64,000 nucleotides of DNA from assembly GCF_022513565.1 (NCBI RefSeq), contig NZ_JAKWBE010000009.1, positions 217,169-281,168 of the forward strand, read 5' to 3'. Positions within the stretch are counted from its first letter, which is position 1, and every line of letters begins with the position of its first letter. Shown here one piece after another: positions 1 to 7,575 of this stretch. This DNA comes from Streptomyces gilvus. Lineage in GTDB: Bacteria; Actinomycetota; Actinomycetes; Streptomycetales; Streptomycetaceae. The notes under the pieces are model-generated. The model searched no databases. It was not told the DNA's origin and was given only the letters and a program-made list of their open reading frames with translations. The translations under genes and the position numbers were made by a program.

Positions 1-717
1 GGAGGCCGTGCCGTCGATGGAGTTGCCGACGCTGCCGTGTTCGAAGCCGAGGTCCTTCGCCACCGCCTCGGGGTCGAGGCCGAGGCTGCTGCCCGCGAGG
101 GCGCCCGAGCCGTACGGGGAGACGGCGGTGCGCTCGTCCCACTGGCGCAGCCGCTCGGCGTCCCGGGACAGGGACTGGGCGTGGGCCAGGACGTGATGGG
201 CGAACAGCACCGGCTGGGCGTGCTGCAGATGGGTGCGGCCGGGCATCGCCACGTCCGGGTGGGCCTCCGCGAGGCCGATCAGCGCGTCCTGGAGGTCGGC
301 GATCAGCCCGCCGATCGTGCGGGCGTGGTCCCGCAGGTACATGCGGAAGAGGGTCGCGACCTGGTCGTTGCGGGAGCGGCCGGCGCGCAGCTTGCCGCCG
401 AGTTCGGGGCCGACGCGCTCCAGCAGGCCCCGCTCCAGCGCGGTGTGGCAGTCCTCGTCGGCCATCGTACCGACGAAGGAGCCGTCGGCCACATCGGCCT
501 CCAGCTGGTCGAGGCCGGCGATCATCCGGGTCAGCTCGTCGTCCGTGAGCAGCCCCGCCTTGTGCAGCACGCGCGCGTGGGCACGGGAACCGGCGATGTC
601 GTACGGCGCCAGCCGCCAGTCGAAGTGGACGGACGCGGACAGCTTCGCCAGGGCCTCGGAGGGACCGTCGGCGAAACGGCCGCCCCAGAGCCGGACGTCA
701 CCGCTGTTGCTGCTCAC
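1..717 (-). CDS. argH: Argininosuccinate lyase, N-terminal part (gene runs off the left edge)
   Basis: This is the last step of arginine synthesis: cleavage of argininosuccinate to arginine and fumarate in the cytoplasm. About 239 residues are visible, beginning MSSNSGDVRLWGGRFADGPS. The fumarase/aspartase-superfamily signatures seen are GGRF near residue 13, AGRSRNDQ in the middle, and GRTHLQHAQP followed by the YGSGALAGSS region. The catalytic serine loop lies outside the window. The GTG start at 717 is preceded by GAGGAG eight bases upstream. The gene is single here; argG is not nearby. Two ArgR boxes lie 50-85 bases upstream, so arginine repression is expected. The family call is secure. 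Confidence 0.96.
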   Translation of the reverse strand, partial: MSSNSGDVRLWGGRFADGPSEALAKLSASVHFDWRLAPYDIAGSRAHARVLHKAGLLTDDELTRMIAGLDQLEADVADGSFVGTMADEDCHTALERGLLERVGPELGGKLRAGRSRNDQVATLFRMYLRDHARTIGGLIADLQDALIGLAEAHPDVAMPGRTHLQHAQPVLFAHHVLAHAQSLSRDAERLRQWDERTAVSPYGSGALAGSSLGLDPEAVAKDLGFEHGSVGNSIDGTAS

Positions 718-767
718 TTGCGTTGCTCCTCGGGGTCGGTCGGGGTCAGTCCAAGCGCTCACTGACA

Positions 768-801
768 TGCATGATTATGCAGAGCTCTGCATGATTCGTC
801 A
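768..801 (-). promoter_or_regulatory. Tandem ArgR operator (ARG boxes) upstream of argH
   Basis: Box 1 (768-781) is the perfect dyad TGCAT-GATT-ATGCA. Box 2 (788-801) reads TGCAT-GATT-CGTCA and keeps one perfect half. The boxes start exactly 20 bp apart, about two helical turns, as expected for one ArgR hexamer spanning two boxes. They match the TGCAT-N4-ATGCA form of the arginine box, and the same arrangement occurs upstream of argC in this window. Confidence 0.85.
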
Positions 802-912
802 ATTCAAGGAGCGATCGCGGGCCAATCTCGAGTCGACTTGAACATGCGTAACCGCTTTCCCGTACCTCTCGCCGAACGCAGGCGCCGCGTTTGTAAACAC
901 CCGTCACACACC

Positions 913-930
913 AGTGACAGAACTGTCACT
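913..930. promoter_or_regulatory. Perfect inverted repeat upstream of the secreted-protein gene
   Basis: AGTGACAG and CTGTCACT are separated by AA, 24 bases before the ATG at 954. A second short dyad, GTTTGTAAAC, lies at 889-898. The position fits an operator or a promoter-overlapping site for the gene at 954. The binding protein is unknown. Apart from these and the argH boxes, I see nothing in 718-953. Confidence 0.45.
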
Positions 931-953
931 CCAGACCCGAGTGAGGCATCCGC

Positions 954-1883
954 ATGTCCAGGGCTCTTCCGAAGTACAACAAGCGTCGCGTCGCGATCAT
1001 CGGCGGCGCCGCCGCGGTGGCGCTGTCCGGAGCGGTCATCGCCGGTACCGCCCTCGCCGGGACGCCGTCCAAGAGCAGCGGCGGGAACAACGCCCGGACC
1101 CTGGCCGCGTCCCCGGGCACCATCACCTGCCCGGACGTCGCCTCGCAACTCCCGGCGATCCCGGCCTCCGCCCAGGCCGAGGTCACCCGGAACCTCACCC
1201 TGCTGCAGACCCAGATCGACGAGGCCAACAAGCGTCTGGTCGACACGGTGGGCCAGGGCGGACCGAACTTCGTGAACAACGCCATCCTGGGCCCGCTCAA
1301 GGACAAGCGCGTCGCCACGGTCAACCGCATCGCCACGGCCATCGGCCGTACGGCGGCCAAGCCGACGGGTCTGGACTCGCTGGCGCCGTGCGCCCTCAAC
1401 GGGGCCGGCGGGGGCAACGCCAACGCCGGCAACGCGAACACGGGCAACGCCAACGCCGGCAACGCGAACGCCGGAGGCGCCGCCAACGCCGGTGGTGCCG
1501 CCAACGCCGGAGGCGCCGCGAACACCGCCGCCCCGAGCGCGAGCGCCTCCGCCGCGGCGGGCGGACAGACCGGCACCGACGCCGCCGGCGTGGGCACCAT
1601 CACCTGCCCGGACGTCGCCTCGCAGCTCCCCGCGATCCCGGCCTCCGCCCAGGCCGAGGTCACCCGGAACCTCACCCTGCTGCAGACCCAGATCGACGAG
1701 GCCAACAAGCGTCTGCAGACCTCCGTCGGCCAGGGCGGACCGAACTTCGTGAACAACGCGATCCTCGGCCCGCTGGCGGACAAGCGGAAGTCGACGATCG
1801 ACCGCATCGCCATCGCGATCGGCCGCACCTCGACCAAGCCGACCGGCCTGGACTCGCTGGCCGCCTGCACGCTCACCAAGTGA
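954..1883 (+). CDS. Secreted protein with two near-identical domains and an Asn-Ala-Gly linker
   Basis: The protein has 309 residues. A basic N-terminus (RALPKYNKRR) followed by a hydrophobic stretch (residues about 14-36, ending in ALAG) indicates an export signal or membrane anchor. Residues about 55-147 and 214-306 are two copies of one domain containing TITCPDVASQLPAIPASAQA and NLTLLQTQIDEANKRL, with one conserved Cys near each end that could form a disulphide. The linker (about 150-185) is made of GNANAG and GGAANAG repeats, then Ala/Ser. I do not recognise the fold; the helical LLQTQIDEANKRL segments look coiled-coil-like. The function is unknown, but export to the cell surface is likely. 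GAGG lies just upstream of the ATG. Confidence 0.8.
   Translation: MSRALPKYNKRRVAIIGGAAAVALSGAVIAGTALAGTPSKSSGGNNARTLAASPGTITCPDVASQLPAIPASAQAEVTRNLTLLQTQIDEANKRLVDTVGQGGPNFVNNAILGPLKDKRVATVNRIATAIGRTAAKPTGLDSLAPCALNGAGGGNANAGNANTGNANAGNANAGGAANAGGAANAGGAANTAAPSASASAAAGGQTGTDAAGVGTITCPDVASQLPAIPASAQAEVTRNLTLLQTQIDEANKRLQTSVGQGGPNFVNNAILGPLADKRKSTIDRIAIAIGRTSTKPTGLDSLAACTLTK
1115..1395 (+). repeat. First copy of a ~281-bp intragenic duplication (second copy 1592-1872)
   Basis: The sequences starting at 1115 and 1592 are nearly identical over about 281 bp, offset by 477 bp (159 codons), so the frame is kept. Differences cluster where the protein also differs (VDTVGQGG versus QTSVGQGG, and the end of each unit). 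High nucleotide identity suggests a recent duplication or ongoing gene conversion between the copies. Confidence 0.85.
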
Positions 1884-1965
1884 CGTGACAGGCGCTGTGG
1901 CCGCCCCGATGGAGCGCCGGCCGGGGCGGCCGCGGCGGGATCCGGCATCCGGACCCGGCAATTCC

Positions 1966-1995
1966 TTAGACAGGCGAAAGGATCGCGTTCATAAT
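1966..1995 (+). promoter_or_regulatory. Predicted promoter giving a leaderless transcript for the PPOX gene
   Basis: A -35 element TTAGAC (1966-1971) and a -10 element CATAAT (1990-1995) are separated by 18 bp. The GTG start at 2004 lies 8 bases after the -10 element, and no Shine-Dalgarno sequence is visible, so transcription probably starts at the start codon. Confidence 0.5.
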
Positions 1996-2003
1996 CGTCA
2001 GGC

Positions 2004-2591
2004 GTGGGAAAGACTTATGAGCGCATAGACGGCAGGCTGCGTACGTTCATCGAGGCGCAGCCTCTTTTCTTCACCGCGACCGCCCCGCTCTCCGGCGACG
2101 GCACGGTCAACCTCTCCCCCAAGGGCCTGAAGGGCTCGTTCGCCGTGCTGGACGAACTCACCGTGGCCTACCTGGACTTCGCCGGGTCGAACGCCGAGAC
2201 CATCGCGCATCTGCGGGAGAACGGGCGGATCACACTGATGTGGTGCGCGTTCCAGGGACCGCCGAACATCGTGCGGGTGCACGGCCGCGGCGAGCCGGTC
2301 TTCCGTGACGACCCGCGGTTCGGTGAACTCCTCAGCCACTTCCCGGACATCGACGAGACCCGGCACGGACTGCGCGCGATCATCGTGGTGCGCGCCGAAC
2401 TCGTCCGCGACACCTGCGGTTACGCCGTGCCCTTCATGACGTACGACGAGGACCGCGACCTGCACGGCAAGCGGTTCGCGCGCGAGGACGACGCCTCGCT
2501 GAACGCCTACTTCACCAAGAAGGAGCACATCGCCAGCAGCCTGGATGGACTACCCGGGCTGCCGTTGCCGCTGCCGCCCTCTACGGTCTGA
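2004..2591 (+). CDS. Pyridoxamine 5'-phosphate oxidase-fold (PPOX) flavin-binding protein
   Basis: The 195-residue cytoplasmic protein has a split-barrel flavin-reductase fold. Recognisable features are FFTATAPLSGDGTVNLSPKG near residues 22-41, YLDFAGSNAETIAHLRENGR, and WCAFQGPPNIVRVHGRG. Together they are the usual signature of the PPOX-like family (FMN, F420 or haem ligands). It is much closer to the uncharacterised PPOX branch than to PdxH. The GTG start follows a -10 box directly. The next gene begins 3 bases after the stop, so the two are probably co-transcribed. The substrate is unknown. Confidence 0.8.
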   Translation: MGKTYERIDGRLRTFIEAQPLFFTATAPLSGDGTVNLSPKGLKGSFAVLDELTVAYLDFAGSNAETIAHLRENGRITLMWCAFQGPPNIVRVHGRGEPVFRDDPRFGELLSHFPDIDETRHGLRAIIVVRAELVRDTCGYAVPFMTYDEDRDLHGKRFAREDDASLNAYFTKKEHIASSLDGLPGLPLPLPPSTV

Positions 2592-2594
2592 GCC

Positions 2595-3299
2595 ATGCGA
2601 ACCTCTGCCGTCGCCGGCGCTCTGGCGTCCGTGTCCCTGCTGGTCCTCGGTGCCGCCGCGCCGGACGCCGTGGCACCGCTTCCCGCGCGTATGGCCGACA
2701 CCGGGGGCGGGAGCCAGCTCATCACCGCCGTGGCCCCGGCGAAGGGTTCGACCACCGGCACCCTCACCTGGTGGGACCGCAGGAACGGGCGGTGGGTGAA
2801 GGCCGGCTCCGCCTCCGCCCGGTTCGGGGCGAAGGGGCTGGTCGAGGGGGCCTCACGGAAGCAGAACACGAACACGACCCCCACCGGGCTGTACGACCTT
2901 CCCTTCGCCTTCGGGATCAAGGCCGCGCCGAGCGGCACCACCTACAAGTACCGCCCGGTGCACACGAGTTCATGGTGGTGCGAGGACAACGCGTCGCGCT
3001 CCTACAACCGTTGGACCGAGCCGCGTCCCTCCGACTGCCGGGCGTCGGAGTCGGAACGGCTCGGCGCCTACCCGACGCAGTACGCGTACGCCCTCGTCAT
3101 CGGGTTCAACTACCACCAGCCGGTGCGGGGACGCGGTGCCGGCATCTTCCTGCACGTCAACGGGCGCGGGGCGACAGCCGGTTGTGTGTCCGTGCCGAGT
3201 GACGCGATGCGGGCGATCCTCCGCTGGGCCGCCCCCGGGAAGAAGCCGCACATCGCCATCGGCACCACGAGCGGGAGCACGGCGATCACTCGGTACTGA
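2595..3299 (+). CDS. Secreted L,D-transpeptidase-like (YkuD-fold) protein
   Basis: The 234-residue protein has a signal peptide (MRTSAVAGALASVSLLVLGA, cleavage probably near residue 26). The C-terminal catalytic region has the His and Cys of the L,D-transpeptidase motif in IFLHVNGRGATAGCVSV, with a short His-to-Cys spacing typical of the actinobacterial secreted branch. WWCEDN and a second Cys in RPSDCRASE may pair. It probably acts on peptidoglycan crosslinks outside the membrane. It starts 3 bases after the PPOX gene and its 3' end overlaps the convergent kinase gene by 14 bp. Confidence 0.75.
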   Translation: MRTSAVAGALASVSLLVLGAAAPDAVAPLPARMADTGGGSQLITAVAPAKGSTTGTLTWWDRRNGRWVKAGSASARFGAKGLVEGASRKQNTNTTPTGLYDLPFAFGIKAAPSGTTYKYRPVHTSSWWCEDNASRSYNRWTEPRPSDCRASESERLGAYPTQYAYALVIGFNYHQPVRGRGAGIFLHVNGRGATAGCVSVPSDAMRAILRWAAPGKKPHIAIGTTSGSTAITRY

Positions 3300-4743
3300 T
3301 CCGCACGGTGAACGTCGTCGACCCCGGTCTGCTCTCCAGCTCCACGCTTCCGCCGTGCGCCTCGGTCACCGCCGCCACGATCGACAGGCCCAGGCCCGCT
3401 CCACCGCCCGAGGCGTCCGCGCGGCGGCGGTGTTCGGCCCGGGTGAAGCGTTCGAAGACGCCGGGCTGGATGTCCTCGGGGACCCCCGGGCCGTCGTCGT
3501 GGACGTGCAGGACGGCGGCGGAGTCCTCGGTCTCCAGGGTCACCGTGACCTTCGTGCCGGCGGGGGTGTGCAGACGCGCGTTGGCCAGGAGGTTGGCCAC
3601 CACCTGGTGGAGGCGGTGCTGGTCGCCGACGACGGTGACCGGTTCCTCGGGCAGGTCCAGCTCCCAGCGGTGCTCGGGGCCCGCGGCCCGGGCGTCGGTG
3701 ACGGCGTCCAGGACCAGCATGGTGAGGTCGACGGGCTGCCGTTCCAGCGGGCGGCCCGCGTCCAGCCGGGCCAGCAGCAGCATCTCGTCGACCATCTCGC
3801 CCATCCGGGACGACTCCGCGGCGATGCGTTCCAGAGCGCGGCCGATCTCCGGCGGTACCGGGCCGGGGTGCAGCAGGGCCAGTTCCGCGTGGCCCCGGAC
3901 CGAGGCGACCGGGGTGCGCAGTTCGTGGCTGGCGTCGGCGGCGAAGCTGCGCAGCCGCTCCTCGCTGGCGTGCCGTTTGGTGAGCGCGTCCTCGACATGG
4001 CCCAGCATCCGGTTGAAGGCCCCGGCCACCTGGCCCACCTCGCTGCGCGGGTCGGACTCCGGGGCCCGGGGCGGCAGGGCCACCTCGCCGCTGGCGAGCG
4101 GGAGTTCGCTGACCCGGGTGGCGGTGGCCGCGACCCGGCTGAGCGGGCGCAGCGACCAGCGCACCCAGCAGGCGCCGACCACGCCGGTGACGGTGAGCGC
4201 GGCGCCGAAGACGATCCCCGCGACCAGTTCCAGCCGGTGGACCGCGGCCTCCACCGGCTCCAGCGGCAGACCGGTGACGAGTACGTCCCCGTCGGCGCCC
4301 CGGGAGTAGACGACCCGGTAGGCGTGCAGCGCGGAGAGGCGGACGGTGTGTCCCCGGCCGTCGGCGGGAATCCCGGCGAGCGTCTTCTTGTCCCCGGCGC
4401 TCAGCGGGACGTGCTGGATGCCGTCGGAGCGGACGACCGCCGCCTCGGTGACCTTCCCGTCGACCAGCCGGGCGCCCAGGGTGCCCGTGGACTGCCGGCG
4501 GGTGTCGCCGTTCTCGTCGCCGTCGTGGTCGTCGGGCAGCCCCTTGTGCTCCAGGCTCACGGCGAACCGGTTCCCGGCCTCGGTCAGCTGCTGGTCCAGC
4601 CGGCTAAGGAGGAACCCGTTCAGCTCGAACACCGCGGCCACCCCCACTGCGGCGCAGCTGACCGCGAGCAGCACGACCAGGCCGACGGTGAGCCTAGCCC
4701 GCAGGGTGCGCGGCCGGGGCAGGCGCCGCCACGGCACCCTCAT
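3286..4743 (-). CDS. Membrane sensor histidine kinase, partner of the response regulator at 4740-5480
   Basis: The 485-residue protein has transmembrane segments at about 17-40 and 173-195, with an extracytoplasmic sensor domain of about 130 residues between them. A HAMP region follows. The H-box DASHELRTPVASVRGHAE places the phospho-acceptor at His273, and the ATPase lobe has VVANLLANARLHTPAGT, DDGPGVPED and GGGAGLGLSIV. The layout fits the MprB/CutS-type kinases of actinobacteria. It overlaps the regulator by 4 bp (ATGA), so the two are translationally coupled. The divergent flavin electron-transfer operon is the probable target. Confidence 0.9.
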   Translation of the reverse strand: MRVPWRRLPRPRTLRARLTVGLVVLLAVSCAAVGVAAVFELNGFLLSRLDQQLTEAGNRFAVSLEHKGLPDDHDGDENGDTRRQSTGTLGARLVDGKVTEAAVVRSDGIQHVPLSAGDKKTLAGIPADGRGHTVRLSALHAYRVVYSRGADGDVLVTGLPLEPVEAAVHRLELVAGIVFGAALTVTGVVGACWVRWSLRPLSRVAATATRVSELPLASGEVALPPRAPESDPRSEVGQVAGAFNRMLGHVEDALTKRHASEERLRSFAADASHELRTPVASVRGHAELALLHPGPVPPEIGRALERIAAESSRMGEMVDEMLLLARLDAGRPLERQPVDLTMLVLDAVTDARAAGPEHRWELDLPEEPVTVVGDQHRLHQVVANLLANARLHTPAGTKVTVTLETEDSAAVLHVHDDGPGVPEDIQPGVFERFTRAEHRRRADASGGGAGLGLSIVAAVTEAHGGSVELESRPGSTTFTVRISTE

Positions 4744-5480
4744 GACGCCACCGGCTTGAGCACGTACCCGGCGCCGCGCACCGTGTGGATCATCGGCTCG
4801 CGGCCCGCGTCCACCTTCTTGCGCAGGTAGGAGATGTACAGCTCGACGACATGGGCGCGGCCGCCGAAGTCGTAGGACCAGACCCGGTCGAGGATCTGCG
4901 CCTTGCTGAGGACCCGGCGCGGGTTGCGCATGAGGAAGCGGAGCAGCTCGAACTCGGTGGGCGACAGCTCGATGAGTTCGCCGGCCCGGGTGACCTCGTG
5001 GGAGTCCTCGTCCATGACCAGGTCGCCGACGGTGAGACGGGGGCCCTCCTCCAGTTGGCGGGCCATGCCGGCACGGCGCAGCAGGCCCCGGACCCGGGCG
5101 ACGACCTCCTCCAGGCTGAAGGGTTTGGTGACGTAGTCGTCGCCGCCCGCGGTGATGCCGGCGATACGGTCCTCGACCGCGTCCCGGGCGGTCAGGAACA
5201 GCACGCAGACGTCCGGTTTCACGGCGTGCAGGGAGCGCAGCACGGCGAAGCCGTCGGTGTCCGGGAGCATCACGTCGAGGACGACCGCGTCCGGCAGCAG
5301 CTCGCGGGCCTCGGCGAGCGCGGAGGCGCCGTCGCCGGCCGCGCGGACCTGCCAGCCCTCGTAGCGCAGCGCGCCTGAGAGCACCTCGGCGAGATCGGGG
5401 TCGTCGTCGACGACGAGCACGCGCAGGGGGGTGCCGTCGGGGCGGGTGAGGGCGGGACGGCCGGATCTGGTGGTGTTCAT
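4740..5480 (-). CDS. OmpR-family response regulator
   Basis: The 246-residue protein has a receiver domain (about 19-130) with the acidic cluster VVDDDPD, phospho-acceptor Asp69 in VVLDVMLP, and Lys119 in VTKPFS. The C-terminal winged helix contains SPTEFELLRFLMRNPRRVLSK and the usual RGAGYVL ending. The ATG at 5480 has GGAGG immediately upstream; a slightly later start is possible. It shares its promoter region with the electron-transfer operon. Four copies of a 7-mer there, paired with 11-bp spacing, are the likely binding site. Confidence 0.92.
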   Translation of the reverse strand: MNTTRSGRPALTRPDGTPLRVLVVDDDPDLAEVLSGALRYEGWQVRAAGDGASALAEARELLPDAVVLDVMLPDTDGFAVLRSLHAVKPDVCVLFLTARDAVEDRIAGITAGGDDYVTKPFSLEEVVARVRGLLRRAGMARQLEEGPRLTVGDLVMDEDSHEVTRAGELIELSPTEFELLRFLMRNPRRVLSKAQILDRVWSYDFGGRAHVVELYISYLRKKVDAGREPMIHTVRGAGYVLKPVAS

Positions 5481-5528
5481 CTCCTCCCCAGGATCTCCCC
5501 TCGCGCCCGCGTCACGCAGCGAAGGGGG

Positions 5529-5584
5529 CTCTGAGTTTCCTCTGAGTGGGCTCGGTGAAGGTCCCGTTCAGAGGGTGCTCAGAG
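5529..5584. promoter_or_regulatory. Two oppositely oriented pairs of 11-bp-spaced direct repeats, probable response-regulator sites
   Basis: CTCTGAG occurs at 5529-5535 and 5540-5546, exactly 11 bp apart. The reverse complement (TTCAGAG, CTCAGAG) occurs at 5567-5573 and 5578-5584, also 11 bp apart. OmpR-type dimers bind head-to-tail repeats spaced by about one helical turn. One pair faces each divergent gene, which fits autoregulation together with control of the electron-transfer operon. Confidence 0.7.
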
Positions 5585-5630
5585 GTTGCGGAGGCACAGT
5601 TGCGTCCCGGACAGGTGAAAGGACGCGTAT

Positions 5631-6983
5631 ATGACCACCGTGTACGAGCGGAGGGCGGCACCGCGGGTCGCGCCGCCCGTGCGGCGCTCCCCCGCGGGTG
5701 CCGTGCTCGCGCTGCTGTGGGCCGGTGCGGCCGCCGTGGTCGCGATGTGGTGGGCGGACACCGGTTCGGTGGTCGGCGCCGCGGGCTGGCTGACCGGGGC
5801 CGGGCGGATCGCCGGACTGCTGTGCGGGTACGCCTGTGCGGTGCTGGTCGGGCTGATGGCGCGGGTGCCGCTGCTGGAGCGCCGGGTCGGCTCGGACCGG
5901 GTGGCCCGCTGGCACGCGATGGCCGGCCGCTACACGGTCTGTCTGCTGGTGGCACACGTCGTGCTGATCCTGCTCGGGTACGCCGCGCAGGACCGCGCCT
6001 CGGTGTGGCACGAGACGGTGACGGTGGTGCTGGACTACCCGGACATGCTGAAGGCCACGGCCGGCGCGGTGATCCTCCTCGCCGCCGGCATCACCTCGGC
6101 CCGCGCGGTGCGCCGCCGTACCAGCTACGAGTTCTGGTACTACGTGCACCTGCTGACCTACGCGGCGGTCTTCCTCGCCTTCTTCCACCAGCTGACCCTG
6201 GGCAACGAGTTCAACGGCCACCAGGTCGCCACAGCCGCCTGGTACGCGCTGTACCTCGGGGTCGCCGCCCTGGTGCTGTGGTTCCGGATCCTGGCACCGG
6301 TGCGGCTGAACCTGCGCCACCGGCTGCGGGTGCAGTCCGTGCACCGGGAGGCGCCCGGCGTGTACTCGGTCGTCGTGCACGGGCGGCGGCTGGACGAACT
6401 GGGCGCACGGCCGGGGCAGTTCTTCCGCTGGCGGTTCCTCGGCGAGGGCATGGGCTGGACGTCGACGCCGTACTCGCTGTCGGCGCCGCCCCGCCCGGAT
6501 CTGATGCGGATAACTGTCAAGGCGCTCGGCGACCACAGCGCGGCCGTCTCGCTGCTGCGGCCCGGCACCCGCGTATGGGCGGAGGGGCCGTACGGCTCGA
6601 TGACCGAGGACCGGCAGACCTCGCCCAGATCCCTCCTGATCGCGGCCGGCGTCGGCATCACCCCGCTGCGGGCCCTGTTCGAGACGCTCCCGGGTGAGGT
6701 GACGCTGCTGTACCGGGCCCGGACGGCCGAGGACCTGGCCCTGGGCGCGGAGCTGGAGGCCATCGCCCGGTGGCGTGGCGCGAAGGTGCTGTACGCGCTC
6801 AACGGACCGGGCGGACAGCGCCCGAACCTGACCGCGCAGTCGCTGCGGGCGACCTTCCCCGATCTGGCCGGCCACGACGTCTACCTCTGCGGTCCGCACG
6901 GGTTCGCCCGGGACCTGTACGAGGAGCTGCGTGCCGCCGGGGTCCCGGACCGCCGCATCCACCACGAGTCGTTCGAACTCTGA
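5631..6983 (+). CDS. Ferric-reductase-like transmembrane flavohaem protein, copy 1
   Basis: The 450-residue protein has an N-terminal membrane domain with about six helices. Histidines in RWHAMAGRY, LLVAHVVL, YYVHLLTY and FFHQLT sit where haem ligands of ferric-reductase domains lie. A ferredoxin-reductase-like FAD/NAD(P)H lobe follows, with PGQFFRWRF, TPYSLS, GVGITPLRALFE and YLCGPHGFARDLY. It probably takes electrons from cytoplasmic NAD(P)H and passes them across the membrane. The next gene encodes an FMN_bind protein, the likely acceptor. AAAGGA precedes the ATG by 7 bases. It is clearly paralogous to the gene at 7576. Confidence 0.88.
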   Translation: MTTVYERRAAPRVAPPVRRSPAGAVLALLWAGAAAVVAMWWADTGSVVGAAGWLTGAGRIAGLLCGYACAVLVGLMARVPLLERRVGSDRVARWHAMAGRYTVCLLVAHVVLILLGYAAQDRASVWHETVTVVLDYPDMLKATAGAVILLAAGITSARAVRRRTSYEFWYYVHLLTYAAVFLAFFHQLTLGNEFNGHQVATAAWYALYLGVAALVLWFRILAPVRLNLRHRLRVQSVHREAPGVYSVVVHGRRLDELGARPGQFFRWRFLGEGMGWTSTPYSLSAPPRPDLMRITVKALGDHSAAVSLLRPGTRVWAEGPYGSMTEDRQTSPRSLLIAAGVGITPLRALFETLPGEVTLLYRARTAEDLALGAELEAIARWRGAKVLYALNGPGGQRPNLTAQSLRATFPDLAGHDVYLCGPHGFARDLYEELRAAGVPDRRIHHESFEL

Positions 6984-7002
6984 GACCTGTGAGGCCGTAG
7001 AA

Positions 7003-7500
7003 GTGCACGCGCTGAAGAAGAACCGCCCGCTGCGCCGGATCGTGCTGGCGAGCGCCGCCACCGTCTCCGGGATGGTGCTGCTGCTGTCCCTGAAGCCGCA
7101 CACCACGCCGACGGCCGCCCTCGCCGTGCCGGCGCCCTCCAGCAGTGCGAGCGCCCCCAGCGGATCCGGCGGGTCAGGCGGCTCGGGCAGCTCGGGCAGC
7201 TCGGGAGGATCGACCACCACCGGCACGAAGACCGTCACCGGGAGCACGGTCCAGACCCGCTGGGGTCCCGTCCAGGTGAAGATCACCGTCAAGAGCGGCA
7301 AGCTCACCGACGTGACCGCGGTGCAGTACCCCACGGACAACCCGCGGGACCAGGAGATCAACAGCTACGCCCTGCCCCAGTTGCGCAGCGAGGCCCTGCA
7401 GGCCCAGAGCGCGAACATCGACACCGTCTCCGGGGCCACTTACACGAGTGACGGTTACCGCCAGTCACTCCAGTCCGCCCTGGACTCGGCACGCGGCTGA
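7003..7500 (+). CDS. Membrane-anchored FMN_bind protein with one ApbE flavinylation site
   Basis: The 165-residue protein has a basic start, then a hydrophobic anchor (about residues 11-30), then a Ser/Gly-rich linker (GGSGGSGSSGSSGGS), then a single FMN_bind domain. The motif DTVSGATYTS matches the ApbE target D-x-x-(S/T)-G-A-T, which puts covalently linked FMN on Thr146. The GTG at 7003 was chosen because the anchor starts right after it; an upstream start would add unrelated residues overlapping the reductase gene. It probably carries electrons on the outer face of the membrane. An ApbE gene closes the operon. Confidence 0.85.
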   Translation: MHALKKNRPLRRIVLASAATVSGMVLLLSLKPHTTPTAALAVPAPSSSASAPSGSGGSGGSGSSGSSGGSTTTGTKTVTGSTVQTRWGPVQVKITVKSGKLTDVTAVQYPTDNPRDQEINSYALPQLRSEALQAQSANIDTVSGATYTSDGYRQSLQSALDSARG

Positions 7501-7575
7501 ACGCACCGGCGTCACGGCACGTATCTCTGGGCCAAGGGACCACGCCACCCCCCTTGCCCCCGCCCCGGAGGAACA

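Noticed and set aside
4600..4612. Possible TTA codon in the membrane histidine kinase
   Set aside because: The CTTAG on the coding strand is read CTT AGC, so it is out of frame.
3136..4830. Plus-strand 564-codon open frame opposite the histidine kinase
   Set aside because: It is the mirror of a convincing kinase gene, has no family motif, and shows the Arg/Gly/Val-rich composition of antisense frames in high-GC DNA.
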